Source: Opisthocomus hoazin
Taxonomy: Eukaryota > Chordata > Aves > Opisthocomiformes > Opisthocomidae
DNA length: 64,000 bases
Assembly: GCF_030867145.1 (NCBI RefSeq)
Contig: NC_134418.1
Location: 622,501 to 686,500, forward strand
Reading direction: 5' to 3'
Shown here: piece by piece, positions 12,077-22,833 of the stretch
Layout of the letters: every line of letters begins with the position of its first letter
Position numbering within the stretch: position 1 is the first letter of the stretch
Notes under the pieces: model-generated
The model's input: the letters and a program-made list of their open reading frames with translations, nothing else
What the model was told of the DNA's origin: nothing
Database searches by the model: none
Position numbers and translations under genes: made by a program

Positions 12077-12594
12077 CCCCCCCCCCCCCATGGCACCCTG
12101 CACAGCCCGGCAGGCGCGGGCATGCGGCACCGGTGCAGCCCCCGCGCTCCCGCCCTCCCGCAGCCCGCGCGCCGCCACGCCGCAGCCTCCAGCGCCCACG
12201 CTCTGCCCGCTGCCACCCCCGCACTGAGCCCCGCGACCCCCCGGGCTGCGGGGAACGCGAGGGACGGGGACACCCCGGGGGCCGCCCGCTCCCCCGCGCT
12301 GTCCCCCACCCTGCGCTGGGGTGCAGCCATCGGTGGTCCCGGCGGCATCGTGCCCACTGCCCGCTCCACTGCCGCCGCGCCAGCCCCCGCCACCGCCGCC
12401 GCGTTTCGTTGCGCTTCTCTTTTTAATTAACCTCGGGGCGGCACGGCACGGCACGGCTGCTCCCGGGGTTAATGATACCGGTGACCCGCCGCGGCCCATC
12501 GATCCCCCCGCGCGCGCGCCCGGCGTCGCCTGCCGACGGACGGGACCCCCCGGCCCCGCGGGACCGGGTGACCCCCCCGGGGCAGCAGCACTGG

Positions 12595-12785
12595 GGGGCA
12601 CTGGGAGGGCCATGCTGGGCTGTGGGGCACTGGGAGAGCTGTGGGGCACTGGGAGAGCTGTGGGGCACTGGGAGGGCTGTGGGGCACTGGGAGAGCCATG
12701 GGGCACTGGGAGAGCCATGGGGCACTGGGAGGGCCATGCTGGGCTGTTGAGCACTGGGAGAGCTGTGGGGCACTGGGAGGGCCGT
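12595..12785 (+). repeat. Minisatellite, about 20-21 bp unit
   Basis: About nine copies of a unit with the core GGGGCACTGGGAGAGC, with variants GGAGGGCC and CATGCTGGGCTG. Short GTGCCACCGTGTGCC repeats follow at 12885-12960. There is no coding content. Confidence 0.9.
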
Positions 12786-14394
12786 GGCAGCACGTGGGGC
12801 TGGTCCTGCCGCGGTGGCCCCAGCCGGGGGTCCCTGCTTGTGGCTGGGTCCCAGCCGGTCCCGCAGGGTGACGTGTGCTGGAGGAGCGTGCCGTGCCACC
12901 GTGTGCCGTGCCACCGTGTGCCATGCTGCCGCGTGCCGTGCCACCGCTTGCCGCCATGCACCCGGTGCTGCCGCGGACACCGGCTCGCCCTCCCCCTCGC
13001 CCACCCATCACCACATCCTGCGAGGCCATGGGTGCCATCATCCCCCACGGTGCCGCGTCCCCTGCCCTTGGGACCCCCGGGACCCCCCTCCCAGAGGCCC
13101 CTCGGCAGCGCTGGGCCGGGGTCCCAGCCCCCCCGCCGCCGCCCGGGCCCTGCTCCCCGCTCGGGTGCTCGCTGTCAGCGCGGGGAGCTTTAATCCGGCG
13201 CCCGCTCGTCCATCTTGGGCGCGGGGCCGGGCTGTCAGCGGCTCAGACGAGCCATTTCCTCGCCGCGCGGCCGAGCCCCCCGCGCTCCCGCCCTAATTGA
13301 ATCCGCATGGCCGCCTCGCCGCGCCGGCCCCGCCGTCGCACCCCGCCGCCCCACGCCCACCCAGCCGCTCGGCCGCCAGCCCCCCGGCAGCGGGGCGCAG
13401 CACCGGAGGGGACCCGGGCGTTCGGGGTCCCCTGCTGCCCCTCGGACCCCTCCGCTGACCGACCCCAGCCCACTCCCCATGGTGGCTGTGTCACCCTGCC
13501 CATCCCGGTGCCATGGGGCCGTCGGGGGACAGGGAAACACGGGCTGCGGGCTGGGGGCTGCCGGGGGGCACAGGGGAGCAGCCCCCCCACGCCCGCTGCC
13601 CCGCGACGCCCCTGCTCCGGCCGCCCCGGCCCGTCCCGGCTATTTGCGGCGCGGGGAAGGAAGCGGCCGCGGTGCGACGGAGCTGCCGTCCCGCTTCCTG
13701 CCCCCCGCCGCCAGCAGCCCCCCTGCCTCGGGCTGCGGGCGCTCGGCCCCACACAATGGGCTCTGCCCCACGGCGGGACGCGTTTCCCACGGCCCCGCGC
13801 CCCGCCACCGCCCGACGCCTGCCGCCATCACCCTGTGCCCAGCGCAGCCGCGAACCCGCCCCGGAGGGACCCCGACCCTGTGGGGGACCCAACGTGGGGC
13901 GTCCCGGCACGGGCCCCTTGCCAGGGGGTCCCCAGCTCCCGCCCCGCGGATCCGTGGGTTCTGTCTGCACCATGGGGACAGGACTGTGGTCCCCCCCAGC
14001 CCCGGGATGGGGACAGGACCTTCATCCCCTCCATCCCTGGGATGGGGACAGGACCGTCCCCACCAGCGCTGCTGCGCCGGGGTCAGGGGGCGCGGGCGGG
14101 CGACAGCCCGGCGGGGGGGGCAGCGGCGTTTGCTCCAGCCGGAGGCTTTGAAATGCAACCCCCCCCCCCGGCCCATTTGGCCGGAGTTTGGCCCGGGCCC
14201 ATATGGGGGCCCCGGAGTGGGGAGGGGGTCCTGGAGGGAGCAGCAGCTGGGCTGGGGCCGGTGGGACCCCCTGACCCCGGCACACCGCTTCCCCCGAGCG
14301 CGGGGTCCCCGCGGCGTCCTCCCTGTCCCTGCCTGGGTGCCCCCCCCGTGCTGTGCCCTGCTCCTGCCCCAGCCCGGCCGGCTGCTGGCACGGA

Positions 14395-14480
14395 CACGTG
14401 TGCCCCACGCGTGTGCGTGTGCCCCACGCGTGTGCGTGTGCCCCATGCGTGTGCGTGTGCCCCACGTGTGTGCGTGTGCC
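14395..14480 (+). repeat. GTGTGCGTGTGCCCCACGC tandem repeat
   Basis: About four copies of a 20 bp unit alternating CG/TG steps with CCCCAC. A looser spread of ACACGCGTGTG words continues to about 14650. Alternating purine-pyrimidine runs like this can adopt Z-DNA. Confidence 0.85.
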
Positions 14481-14789
14481 TCCACGCATGCGGCAGCTCC
14501 GTGGGTGCGTTGGAGCACAGCTGCGCACGGCTGCGCCCGCACACGTGGCGGGGGGGGCCTGCGGGGGGGACGGCCACGCACACGCATCTGCACCCCACAC
14601 ACACGCGTGTGAGCACCCGCCCGCAGCGGCACACGCGTGTGGGAGCAGCCCTGACGTGTGCTGGGCCCCGCGTGTCGTGTGCCCCCCCGCCTCCCACCCC
14701 TGCGCTCCCGGGGGGCACGGGCCCCCCACGCTCCTTGCCCCCGGCCACCCCCGTCCCCGTCCCCTCGGGGCTCGCCGGGGTCGGCCTCG

Positions 14790-15245
14790 CACCGGTGCCC
14801 GCGTTAATGAAAAGATCATTTGCCAACAGCCCCCGGCGGGGCTCCCCGGCGTCCCCCGGCTCCCGGCGCGGCCGTCCCCGCGTGCCGCGGCGCGGGGCGA
14901 TCCCATTCGTCGCGGCGTCGCCCGCGGCCGCCGGCCCTGCGCGGGGTCACGATTTATTGCCAATAATTGGCGGGGTCTCGTCCCCCGGCGCGGGGCGCGG
15001 CGCTGCCGGCGGCTCCCCCGGTGACGCCCCGCTCATCTCCGCTACCGACGGTTTAATTTTGCGCTGAGCTATTCCCCTTATTAAAGGAAAACTCATTTGC
15101 AAGCAATTTCCATGTGCAAAGCGCTCGGCAGCCGCGGCTCGGGCGCGGGGCTGCGGGAGCCCCTAATCGCGTTACCGCCAGCGCCTCGGCGCGGAGCCGC
15201 GCGACTGAAATGGAGCCGATAAATAATAGATCAGGGGCAGCGCGG
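14790..15245 (+). promoter_or_regulatory. Cluster of AT-rich motif islands, possible enhancer
   Basis: This is the longest AT-rich stretch between PCGF1 and LBX2. It contains GTTAATGAAAAGATCATTTG (14802-14821), GATTTATTGCCAATAATTGG, GGTTTAATTTTGCG, TTATTAAAGGAAAACTC, ATTTGCAAGCAATTTCC and GATAAATAATAGATC. The words resemble homeodomain, POU, CCAAT/NF-Y and GATA sites. No frame is coding. It lies about 3.5 kb upstream of LBX2 and could be a conserved regulatory element. That is inference. Confidence 0.4.
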
Positions 15246-16016
15246 GGCGGCCGTAAGCGAGTTAGCGGGCGAGCTGCCGCCCCCCGCCCCTCATCGCGTT
15301 ACCCCGGCACGCGGAGGTGCCGGCGCGGCACAGGCACCCCGGCGCGGGGCGGGGTGTCCCGGCACCCCGATCCCACGCGCTCGCCGCGGTGCCTCGGAGC
15401 TGCCGGTGCTCGGAGCCGCGGGTGCCCCCGAGACGGGGTGCCCTGGGCGGGGTGCCGGGGCAGCCCTGGCCGTGGGCGTGGACGGGCTGCGGAGCGCGGT
15501 CACGCTCGCGACGCGCGCACGCCTTCACACGCGCGCGCACACGTGGCTCGGGCGCTCCGCGTCCCGCGCCCGACGCGAGGGGCCCAGAGCCCGGCATGTG
15601 GTCCCAGGCCTGCACTGCCCGCCCAGGGACCCCCGGGGTGGCGGGTGGGAGCCGAGGCGGGGGCTGGCGTGCTCCTGCGGTGCCCCCGCCGCCATCCCAG
15701 CCGCCGTGCCCGCCGCCATGGGCGCCCGGCCAGCGCAGCGCGCTCTGCCCCGCTCCGCAGGAAGCTCCGACGTTCCTGCAAAAATCCAGAGCTCTCTTTC
15801 TGTTTCCCACCGCCCGCCCTGCTCCGGGGTGAGGAGCGTTTCCCGTCCTGTGTTCCCGGCAGCCGGAGCCGGCGCTTCCCCCGACGGGCAGCGGGCCGGG
15901 GGCCGAGGCTGGCCCTGCGCTGGGGTGGGGGGCTGGGGGCGGCTGGGCTGCGCGCAGGAGAGGGCAGTGGGCCTGCTGCAGGGGTGGGGAGCACGGCTTC
16001 GGTGGGCAGCGGTCCT

Positions 16017-16275
16017 GCGCTGCATGCCCGCGCTGCATCCCCGCGCTGCATCCCTGCGCTGCATACCCACACTGTGTCCCTGCACTGCATCCCCACGCTG
16101 CATCCCCATGCTGCATCCCTGCGCTGCGTCCCTGCGCTGCATCCCCGTGCTGCATCCCTGCGCTGCATCCCCGCACTGCGTCCCTGCGCTGCATCCCCGC
16201 GCTGCATCCCTGCGCTGCATCCCCGCGCTGCATCCCCGTGCTGCATCCCCACGCTGCATCCCTGCGCTGTGTCCC
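16017..16275 (+). repeat. GCTGCATCCCTGC tandem array
   Basis: About 17 copies of a 15 bp unit with core CTGCATCCCNGC. Occasional copies read GTGTCC or GCGTCC. It is in frame in all readings and not coding. Confidence 0.93.
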
Positions 16276-16495
16276 TGCGGCTGCACCCTCGCTCTGCCGG
16301 TGGCCGGCGGGGTCCGGGCTCTCAGCCCACCCTGGGCTGCCGCGCTGGGCGGCTCACGGGGCTCGAGCCGGGGGTCCAGGAGGGAAGGAGGGGCCGGCTC
16401 TGGTCCCTGGAGCGTGCCGGGGCGCCCGGCTGCTGCGCAGGGGATTTGCCCCAACCGCGCTGGTGCAGAGCCACCGCGCTGCCAGGCTGCGTGGG

Positions 16496-16866
16496 GCAGG
16501 GGCCGTGGGGCTGGGGCCGTGGGGCGGGGGCCGTGGGGATGGATGATGGGCAGGGGCGATGGGGCGCGGGCCATGGGCAAGGGCGATGGGCAGGGGTGAT
16601 GGGGCAGGGGCCGTGGGGTGGGGGCCGTGGGCAGGGGAGATGGGGACGGGTGATGCGGCAGGGGCAATGGGGCGCGGGCGATGGGCAGGGGTGATGGGAC
16701 AGGGGCCGTGGGGCAGAGGCGATGGGCAGGGGTAATGGGGCAGGGGTGATGGGGATGGGGCAATGGGGACGGGCGATGGCGACGGGTGATGGGTCAGGGG
16801 TGATGGGCAGGGGTGATGGGGAGGGGCGATGGGGAGGGGCGATGGGGCAGGGGTGATGGGGAGGGG
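16496..16866 (+). repeat. GGGGCAGGGG(CCGT/TGAT/CGAT)GG array
   Basis: About 20 imperfect copies of a 15-18 bp purine-rich unit alternating GGGGCAGGGG with GCCGTG, GTGATG or GCGATG. It is non-coding. Confidence 0.9.
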
Positions 16867-17499
16867 CAGCGTGGCACCCCGTCATGGTGGGTGAGCACCA
16901 TGGCTGTCGATCTGCCGGGTCCCAGCCCGGCCCCTGCCTGCCCTGCCCGAGGCGCAGCCCCCAGTCCCCAGCCCGGCCGCAGCGCTGCGGGTGCTGCGGG
17001 CTCAGGCCTCGGCCGCTGCGCTCCCTCCAGTCCCCGCGCAGCCGGCGCTGGACCAGGGAGCGGGGCTGGGCCCGGGCACGGTGCCCTCGCGCCGCGTGGT
17101 GCAGCCGTGAGCGACCGCAGCTCGCAGGGCCCGGCCGAGCGCGGCTCCACGGGCAGCAGCTGCGGGGCCGGCAGCCGGAGAGGGGCCGCAGCCCGCCCGC
17201 GCCCCGGGACGGGCACCGTGCCCGGCACGCGAGGAGCCGGACCTGGGCGCGGCGGCAGCACCGGGTCCCCTCGCCTCCGCGCGCCGCGGTGCCGCCGGCC
17301 ACGTGCGCCAGCGCTGCCGAGAGGACAAAAGCCACGCGCGAGGCCGCCGCGGGAACGCTGCCGCCTCGGCCCCCCGAGCCCCCGCGCCCCAGGAGCGGGG
17401 GTCCCTGCGGCAGCACCGCGCGTGGGAGCAGCCCGCGGACCTCTCCCCTGGTCCCCGGCTGCCGGAGCCCCCTCCCCGCCCCCGCCCGCTCCGGCTGCT

Positions 17500-18065
17500 G
17501 GGAGATTTCAAGGCTGGATTTATCTCACCCCGGTCTCCAGCCGGTGGGATCGCGTTCTGCCTTTGTCAGCAGGACTGGAGCCCCCCGCCCTCCCGGCACC
17601 GGCACCGCCGGGACCCCCTGCACCTGCTCCCCCAGCGCAGCCAGACCCCCCCCAAGTTCATTTTCTCTCATTACCGCCGTGACCCCTGCGCCCTCCGCGT
17701 CGTCGCCGGGCCCGGAGCGTCCCAGCAGCGGATCCGCAGGGCACCGGGCAGGGTCGGGAGGGGGGGGACGCCGAATCCGACCCCGGGAGGGGGGTCTCGG
17801 CCTCCCCCGGCCCCGACCCCGCCGGAGGACGCGGGCCCGGGGCGGCAGCCGGGGCTCACCTGCGTGTGCGGCCGTGCCGGGCTCTTTACGAGCGGCCGGG
17901 ATCCCGCAGCTATTTGTAGCGGGGAGGGCGGGGGGGGATTTATGGCCGGGCCGCGCTCTGAAACCCAAAACCCACCGGAGCGGCCTAATCACTCCCAGAC
18001 GCGGCGGCCCCTGCGCTTTTATGGGGCGTTTTAGAGCAGGGGAGATAATAAATTTTTTGCGACGG
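17500..18065 (+). promoter_or_regulatory. LBX2-proximal AT-richer elements
   Basis: Between G/C-rich stretches lie GGGAGATTTCAAGG followed by GGATTTATCTCACC, then GCTATTTGTAGCGG, GATTTATGGCC, CCTAATCACTC, GCGCTTTTATGGGGCG and GGGAGATAATAAATTTTTTG. The words resemble GATA, CDX/HOX (TTTATGG) and homeodomain sites. They end about 500 bp upstream of the LBX2 start codon, a position typical of proximal developmental enhancers. Motif-level inference only. Confidence 0.35.
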
Positions 18066-18567
18066 TAAAAGCCCCGCTGAGGATGGGGGGGGGGGGGGGG
18101 GGGGCACCCTGGGGCCGCCCCCCGGGGTGGGGGGGGCTGCAACTGCTGTAGGGAGGGGGGCGCGGCGCTGCGCCCCGTCTGCACCCCGGTAGCGGCGGCG
18201 GAGCGGGAGCCGTGCCCCCCCCCGCCCGCCCCCCCGGCGCTGGCTCCTCCTCCTCCTCCCGGTGCCCGATCCGCCGCCCCGGCCCCCGGTCTTTAAGGCT
18301 GCGGCACCGGGGCCGCGGGCGCGGGGGAGCGGCGGCGGGAGCGGAGCTGCCCAGCCCCGCCGGGACCCCCCCCCCCCCGGGACTCCCCCCGGGCCCCCCC
18401 CGGGACCCCGCCGAGGGGGCGGGCTGCGCCCGCCGGGTTTAAGCGCGGCCGGGGCTTGATGCGCGGGCGGGACGGCGGCGGCGAGACGGGGGGGGGGGCC
18501 CGCGGCGGGATGCGGCGGGCGCGGCGCTGAGGCGGCCCCGGTGCGGGAGCGGGAGCGGGGACGCGCC
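18066..18567 (+). promoter_or_regulatory. LBX2: LBX2 CpG-island promoter and 5' UTR
   Basis: The CpG-dense stretch immediately before the LBX2 ATG includes a TATA-variant TCTTTAAGG near 18290 and GGTTTAAGCGCGG near 18435. Either could set a start site. Poly-G and poly-C runs flank it. Confidence 0.5.
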
Positions 18568-21500
18568 ATGACCTCGGCGCGGGAGGCGGCGGGTTCCCCC
18601 CCGCTGCTCCCCCCGGGCGGCGGCCGCCGGCGCAGCCCCCTGGACCAGCTCCCCCCGCCCGCCAACTCCAACAAGCCGCTGACCCCCTTCGGCATCGAGG
18701 ACATCCTGGGGCGGCCCCGCGGCGGGAGCCCCCCCGCGCCCGGCCCCGCCGCGCCCCCCGCCCGGCTCCCCGAGAAGGCGGCGGGGGGGCCCCGGGGCGG
18801 CGGCTGCGCCCCGGCCTCGCCGCTCTGCGCGCTGGAGGAGCTCGCCAGCAAAACCTTCCGCGGGCTGGAGCTGGGCGTGCTGCAGGCGGCAGAAGGTACC
18901 GGGGGCTCCGGGGCCGGGGGGCGGGAGGGGACGGCGACCGGGCAGGTGCCGGGGCCGGCGGGCAGGGAGGTGGGGGGGGGGGTCGAGGCTGCGCCGCCGG
19001 CGGGGCCGTGGCGGGGCCGGGGTCCCTCCTCGCCTCCGGTTTCCTTCGCGGTCCCGAGGGACGAGAGCGGGAACCCCCTGGGGAGGGGCCGGGGGTCGCC
19101 CGGGGCCGCGGGGACACGGCAGCCCGGCCGGGACGGCCCCGGCACCGCTCCCCGGAGCCGCGCAGGGAGACCGGGCACCGGGAGACCGAGCGAGCCCCGG
19201 CCGAGCCCGCTCCCCGGCCCGCGGCGGCGGGTGAGCCGCGATCGGCACCGGGACGCCGGTGCGAGCAGCCCGGGGCTCCGGGAGGACCGGCCGGGCCTAG
19301 CCTGCAGCTGTACCGGGAGACGCCGGGGCCGGCCCGGAGCCGCGATACCCGGCGGGGGATCGGGCCCGCGGCCATGGCCGGGCTGCACCGGGCCGAGCGG
19401 CTCCCGCCGGCCCCGCCGCGCCGTGACCGTGACCGAGCGCGGGGCCAGAGCGGCGGAGCGGTCCCGTCGGCAACGAGCGCCCGTTACCGGCCCCGGCCTC
19501 GGCGGGCTCCTGCGGCGGGAGCGGCGGCTCCGGCCGGGGCTCGATTCTCCGGCAGAAAGCCCTTACCGGCGGCTGCCCCGGGGCGCCGGGCCCGGCAGAC
19601 CCGGCGGGAGAGAAGCGGCCCCGCCGATCCCCGGGGAAACCCGCCGCGAGAGCGGGCGGACGGACGGACCGACGGACCGACGGACGGACCGAGCGGCGAC
19701 CGGGACCCTGCCGCCCGCCCGGGAGAGAAGCCCTCCGTCGAGCGGACAGACGGACACGGACGGACAGAGCGAGGCTCCCGCCGTTAACGAAAAATCGCTT
19801 TACGCGGACGGACAGACGGAGAGACAGAACGGGGCGTCCGCCGTTAACGAAAAAAAGAACAACCCGCACCGGGACGGACAGACGGACACGGGCCGACAGA
19901 ACGGCGCTCCGTGACTAACGAAAAAACCCCGTACGGAGACGGACACACGGACAGCGACAGACCGAGCGAAATTAATTTCTGTAATTAACGAAAAAAATAA
20001 ACCCCCCGTTACCCGGCCGGACAGACGGACACGGGCGGGCACAGCGCGGCTCCCGCCGTTAGCGAAAAAACCCGTTACCGGGCGGACAGACGGACACGGA
20101 CAGGCAGAGCCGGGCTCCCGCGATTAACGAAAAATCCCGTTACCCCGCTGGACAGACGGACACGGCCGGGCCGAGCGGCGCTCCGGTAATTAACGAAATT
20201 AACGAAGATATAATTGTCCTTCCGCGGCCGGGCAGCGCCGGGCCGAGCGGCGCTCCGGTAATTAACGAACCCCGCCTTGCCGGGAGGACAGACAGACGCG
20301 GACGGACAGAGCGGGGTCCCGTGATTAACAGGAAAAAAAAAACCTTACCCGGACGGACAGACGGACGCGGCCGGGCGGATCGGCGCTCCCGTAATTAACG
20401 AAAAGCAGCGGGTGCGGGGCCGGACAGACGGACAGAACGGGGACAGAGCTCGGGGCTCCCGGAGCCCAGGTAAAATCCCGTTCCCCAGGCGGACAGACGG
20501 ACACGGGCGGGCCGAGCGCGGCTCCCGCGATAAACGAAAAAAATCCCCTTACCCCGACGGACAGACACACGGACACGGGACAGAGCGGGGCTCCCGGGAC
20601 GGAGGTGAAGCCCCGTTACCCGGCGGACAGACGGACAGACACGGGACAGAGTGGGGGCCCCGCGGTGACGGCAGGACGAACCGGGACCCGCGGACAGACG
20701 GACAGACAGCGCAGGGCTCGGGGATCCCGCGGTGACGGTGAAGCCCCGTTACCCGGCCGGACAGACGGACGCGGCGGGGCCGAGCGGGGCTCCGGCGACG
20801 AACGACAAAAGCCCCTCTCTGTGCCGACGGACAGACGGACAGACACGGGGCCGCGCGGGCTCCGCGGCCGCGGGACGCTCCGTTATCGGACGGACCCACG
20901 GACGCGGCCGGGACAGCCTGGGGCTCCGGTAACGGACGAGCGAGGTGGCGGCACGGCCGGAGCCGCGGGCGGCCCCGGGGATCCCCGGGGAGCGGAGCGG
21001 AGCCCCGCGGCGGGGCGGGCCCCCCCGAGACCCCCTCGGCGGTGGAGCGAGCCGCAGCCGTTACCGGGGCCGCGCGGCCGGAGGTTTCCGTTCTCCGCCG
21101 CCGGCAGCGGCCGGATCGGGCCCGCGGGGCTGCGGCCGAGCCCGGGGCGGCGGCGGGGACCGGGCCCAGGGGGGCCCGCACGGACCCAGGCCGGCGGCAC
21201 CGGCCGTTTCCGAAATTCGTTGAGCGGGGGCTTGGCGCTGCGGGTCCGGCCCCGCCGCCCGGGGCTCCCGGCCCCGCTCCCGGCCCCGCTCCCGGCCCCA
21301 CTCCCGGCGCGGTGCGGGCTCACCGGGCTCCGCGTCGGCCGCCGGCGGGGAGGAGCCGGACCGGAGCCCCGGGACCGCCGGGCTCGGCCCCGCACGGCAG
21401 CGAGCGGGGGGCGCGGCGGGACCGGGGCTGCCGCGGAGCGGAGCGGGGCCGGGCGGCGCGGGGCTGCGGCTCTCGGCTCCCGGCACCGGGCCGGGCTCGG

Positions 21501-22549
21501 TCTGGTCTGCGCGGCGGAGCTGGGGCCGGCCCGGCGCGGCTCGGGTCGGGTCGGTTCGACCGGGCCGGGCCCTCCACGGCGGGGAACCGGTCAGCGCCGA
21601 GCGGCGGTGCCGGCGGGGTGGGGACGGTGCCGCCGGTGCCGGTGCCGATGCTTATACCGGTGCCGGTGTGGATACCGGTGCCGGTGCCGATGGTGCCGAT
21701 GCCGGTGGTGTAGATGTCGGTGCGGAGCGGTGCCGGTGCCGGTGCTGATACCGGTATCCGTGCCGGTGCCGATGGTGCCGATACCGATGCCGATGCCGAT
21801 ACCGATGCCGATGTTTTCGGTGGCGATACCGGTGGTTTCGATGTCGGTGCGGCGCGGTGCCGGTGCGTATGCCGGTGCTGATACCGATGCCGGTGTCGAT
21901 GCCTGTACCGGTGGTGTCGGTATCGGTACGGAGCGGTGCCGGTGCCGATGACGGTGCCGGTGGTGCCGATGCCGGTGGTGCCGATACCGATGCCGGTGCC
22001 GGTGCCGATGCCGGTGCCGATGCCGACGCCGGTGCCGGTGCCGGTGCCCATACCGGTGCCGGTACCGATACCGGTGCCGGTGCCGATGGTGCCGATACCG
22101 ATGCCGGTGCCGATGCCGGTGCCGGTGCCGCCGCTGAGCCGCTGTCCCCGCAGGTCGGGAGCCGCCGGGAGCCCCGGGGCCGCGGCCGGGCGGGAAGAAG
22201 CGGCGCAAGTCGCGGACGGCGTTCACGGCGCAGCAGGTGCGGGAGCTGGAGCAGCGGTTCCGGCGGCAGAAGTACCTGTCCCCGGCGGACCGGGACCAGC
22301 TGGCGGCGCGGCTGGCGCTCGGCACGGCCCAGGTCATCACCTGGTTCCAGAACCGCCGCGCCAAGCTCAAGCGGGACCTGGAGGAGCTCCGCGCCGACGT
22401 GGCCTCGCTGCAGGCGCTGCCCCCCCGCCGCCCTCCAGCAGCTGGCGGCCCTGCGGGACCCCCCGCGCCCCCCCGGGCCCGGCCCCGCGCCCGGCCCCGC
22501 GCCGCCGCCCGCCGAGCTCTCGGAGGAGGAGATCGACGTGGGGGACTGA
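18568..22549 (+). CDS. LBX2: Ladybird homeobox 2 (LBX2), two exons
   Basis: LBX2 is a nuclear homeodomain transcription factor of the Ladybird family, used in mesoderm and neural patterning. Exon 1 (18568-18895) encodes MTSAREAAG, the Groucho-binding eh1-type segment NKPLTPFGIEDIL and the family block SPLCALEELASKTFRGLE. Exon 2 (22154-22549) encodes KKRRKSRTAFTAQQ and a complete homeodomain with helix 3 VITWFQNRRAKLKRDLEE, ending in the acidic tail SEEEIDVGD. The exon junction splits the codon of EGREPP exactly as in LBX1 (EGRDG). The homeodomain and the tail are in different frames. Removing one C from the seven-C run at 22420-22426 restores the reading ALPPAALQQLAALRD and gives 240 residues, so a base-calling error or recent mutation is likely. 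Placement between PCGF1 and TTC31 matches human LBX2. Confidence 0.93.
19655..20940 (+). repeat. Satellite, about 68 bp unit, in the LBX2 intron
   Basis: About 17 diverged copies of a unit built as CGTTACC, a GGACAGACGGACACGG block, GAGCGGGGCTCCCG and an AT-rich end ATTAACGAAAAA. Several copies carry GTAATTAACG. The array fills over a third of the 3.3 kb LBX2 intron. It is non-coding. Open frames rich in TDRR/GQTD residues here come from the repeat. Confidence 0.9.
21620..22135 (+). repeat. (GCCGGT/GCCGAT)n hexamer array
   Basis: About 500 bp of GCCGGT, GCCGAT and GATACC hexamers with longer-period blocks (GGAGCGGTGCCGG). It runs up to about 20 bp before the LBX2 exon 2 acceptor at 22153 and so replaces most of the normal polypyrimidine tract. 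Confidence 0.92.
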
Positions 22550-22827
22550 GGCGGCGGCGGGGGGCACCGGGGGGGGGGGGTCCCGGGTCCCGGTCCGGCG
22601 GCGAGACTGACCGAGCCCCCGGGCCGGACGGGGCGGCCGCGCTGCCCCCGCCCCGGGGGGGAAAGGTGCAATTTTCCGCGCTTTTGTTTTTATCATTTTT
22701 GTCCGTCTTTCCTTTTTTTGTTTTCGTTTTTAATTTTATTTTCCACCGCGTCCGCCCCGCCGGCCCGAACGCGGCCCCGGAGCCGGGGGCACGGGGGGCC
22801 CGGCCCGGCGGGGCTGTGAATATCTGG

Positions 22828-22833
22828 AATAAA
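22828..22833 (+). terminator. LBX2: LBX2 polyadenylation signal
   Basis: AATAAA in the context TATCTGGAATAAAGG, about 280 bp past the stop. It follows a T-rich 3' UTR patch at 22685-22745 that contrasts with the GC-rich surroundings. Confidence 0.75.

Noticed and set aside
16017-16275. CRISPR-like or regulatory array
   Set aside because: Direct tandem repeat without unique spacers, in a vertebrate genome. It is an ordinary minisatellite.
5426-18000. TLX2 or another gene between PCGF1 and LBX2
   Set aside because: In human TLX2 is on the other side of PCGF1. No homeodomain codons or exon structure were found here.
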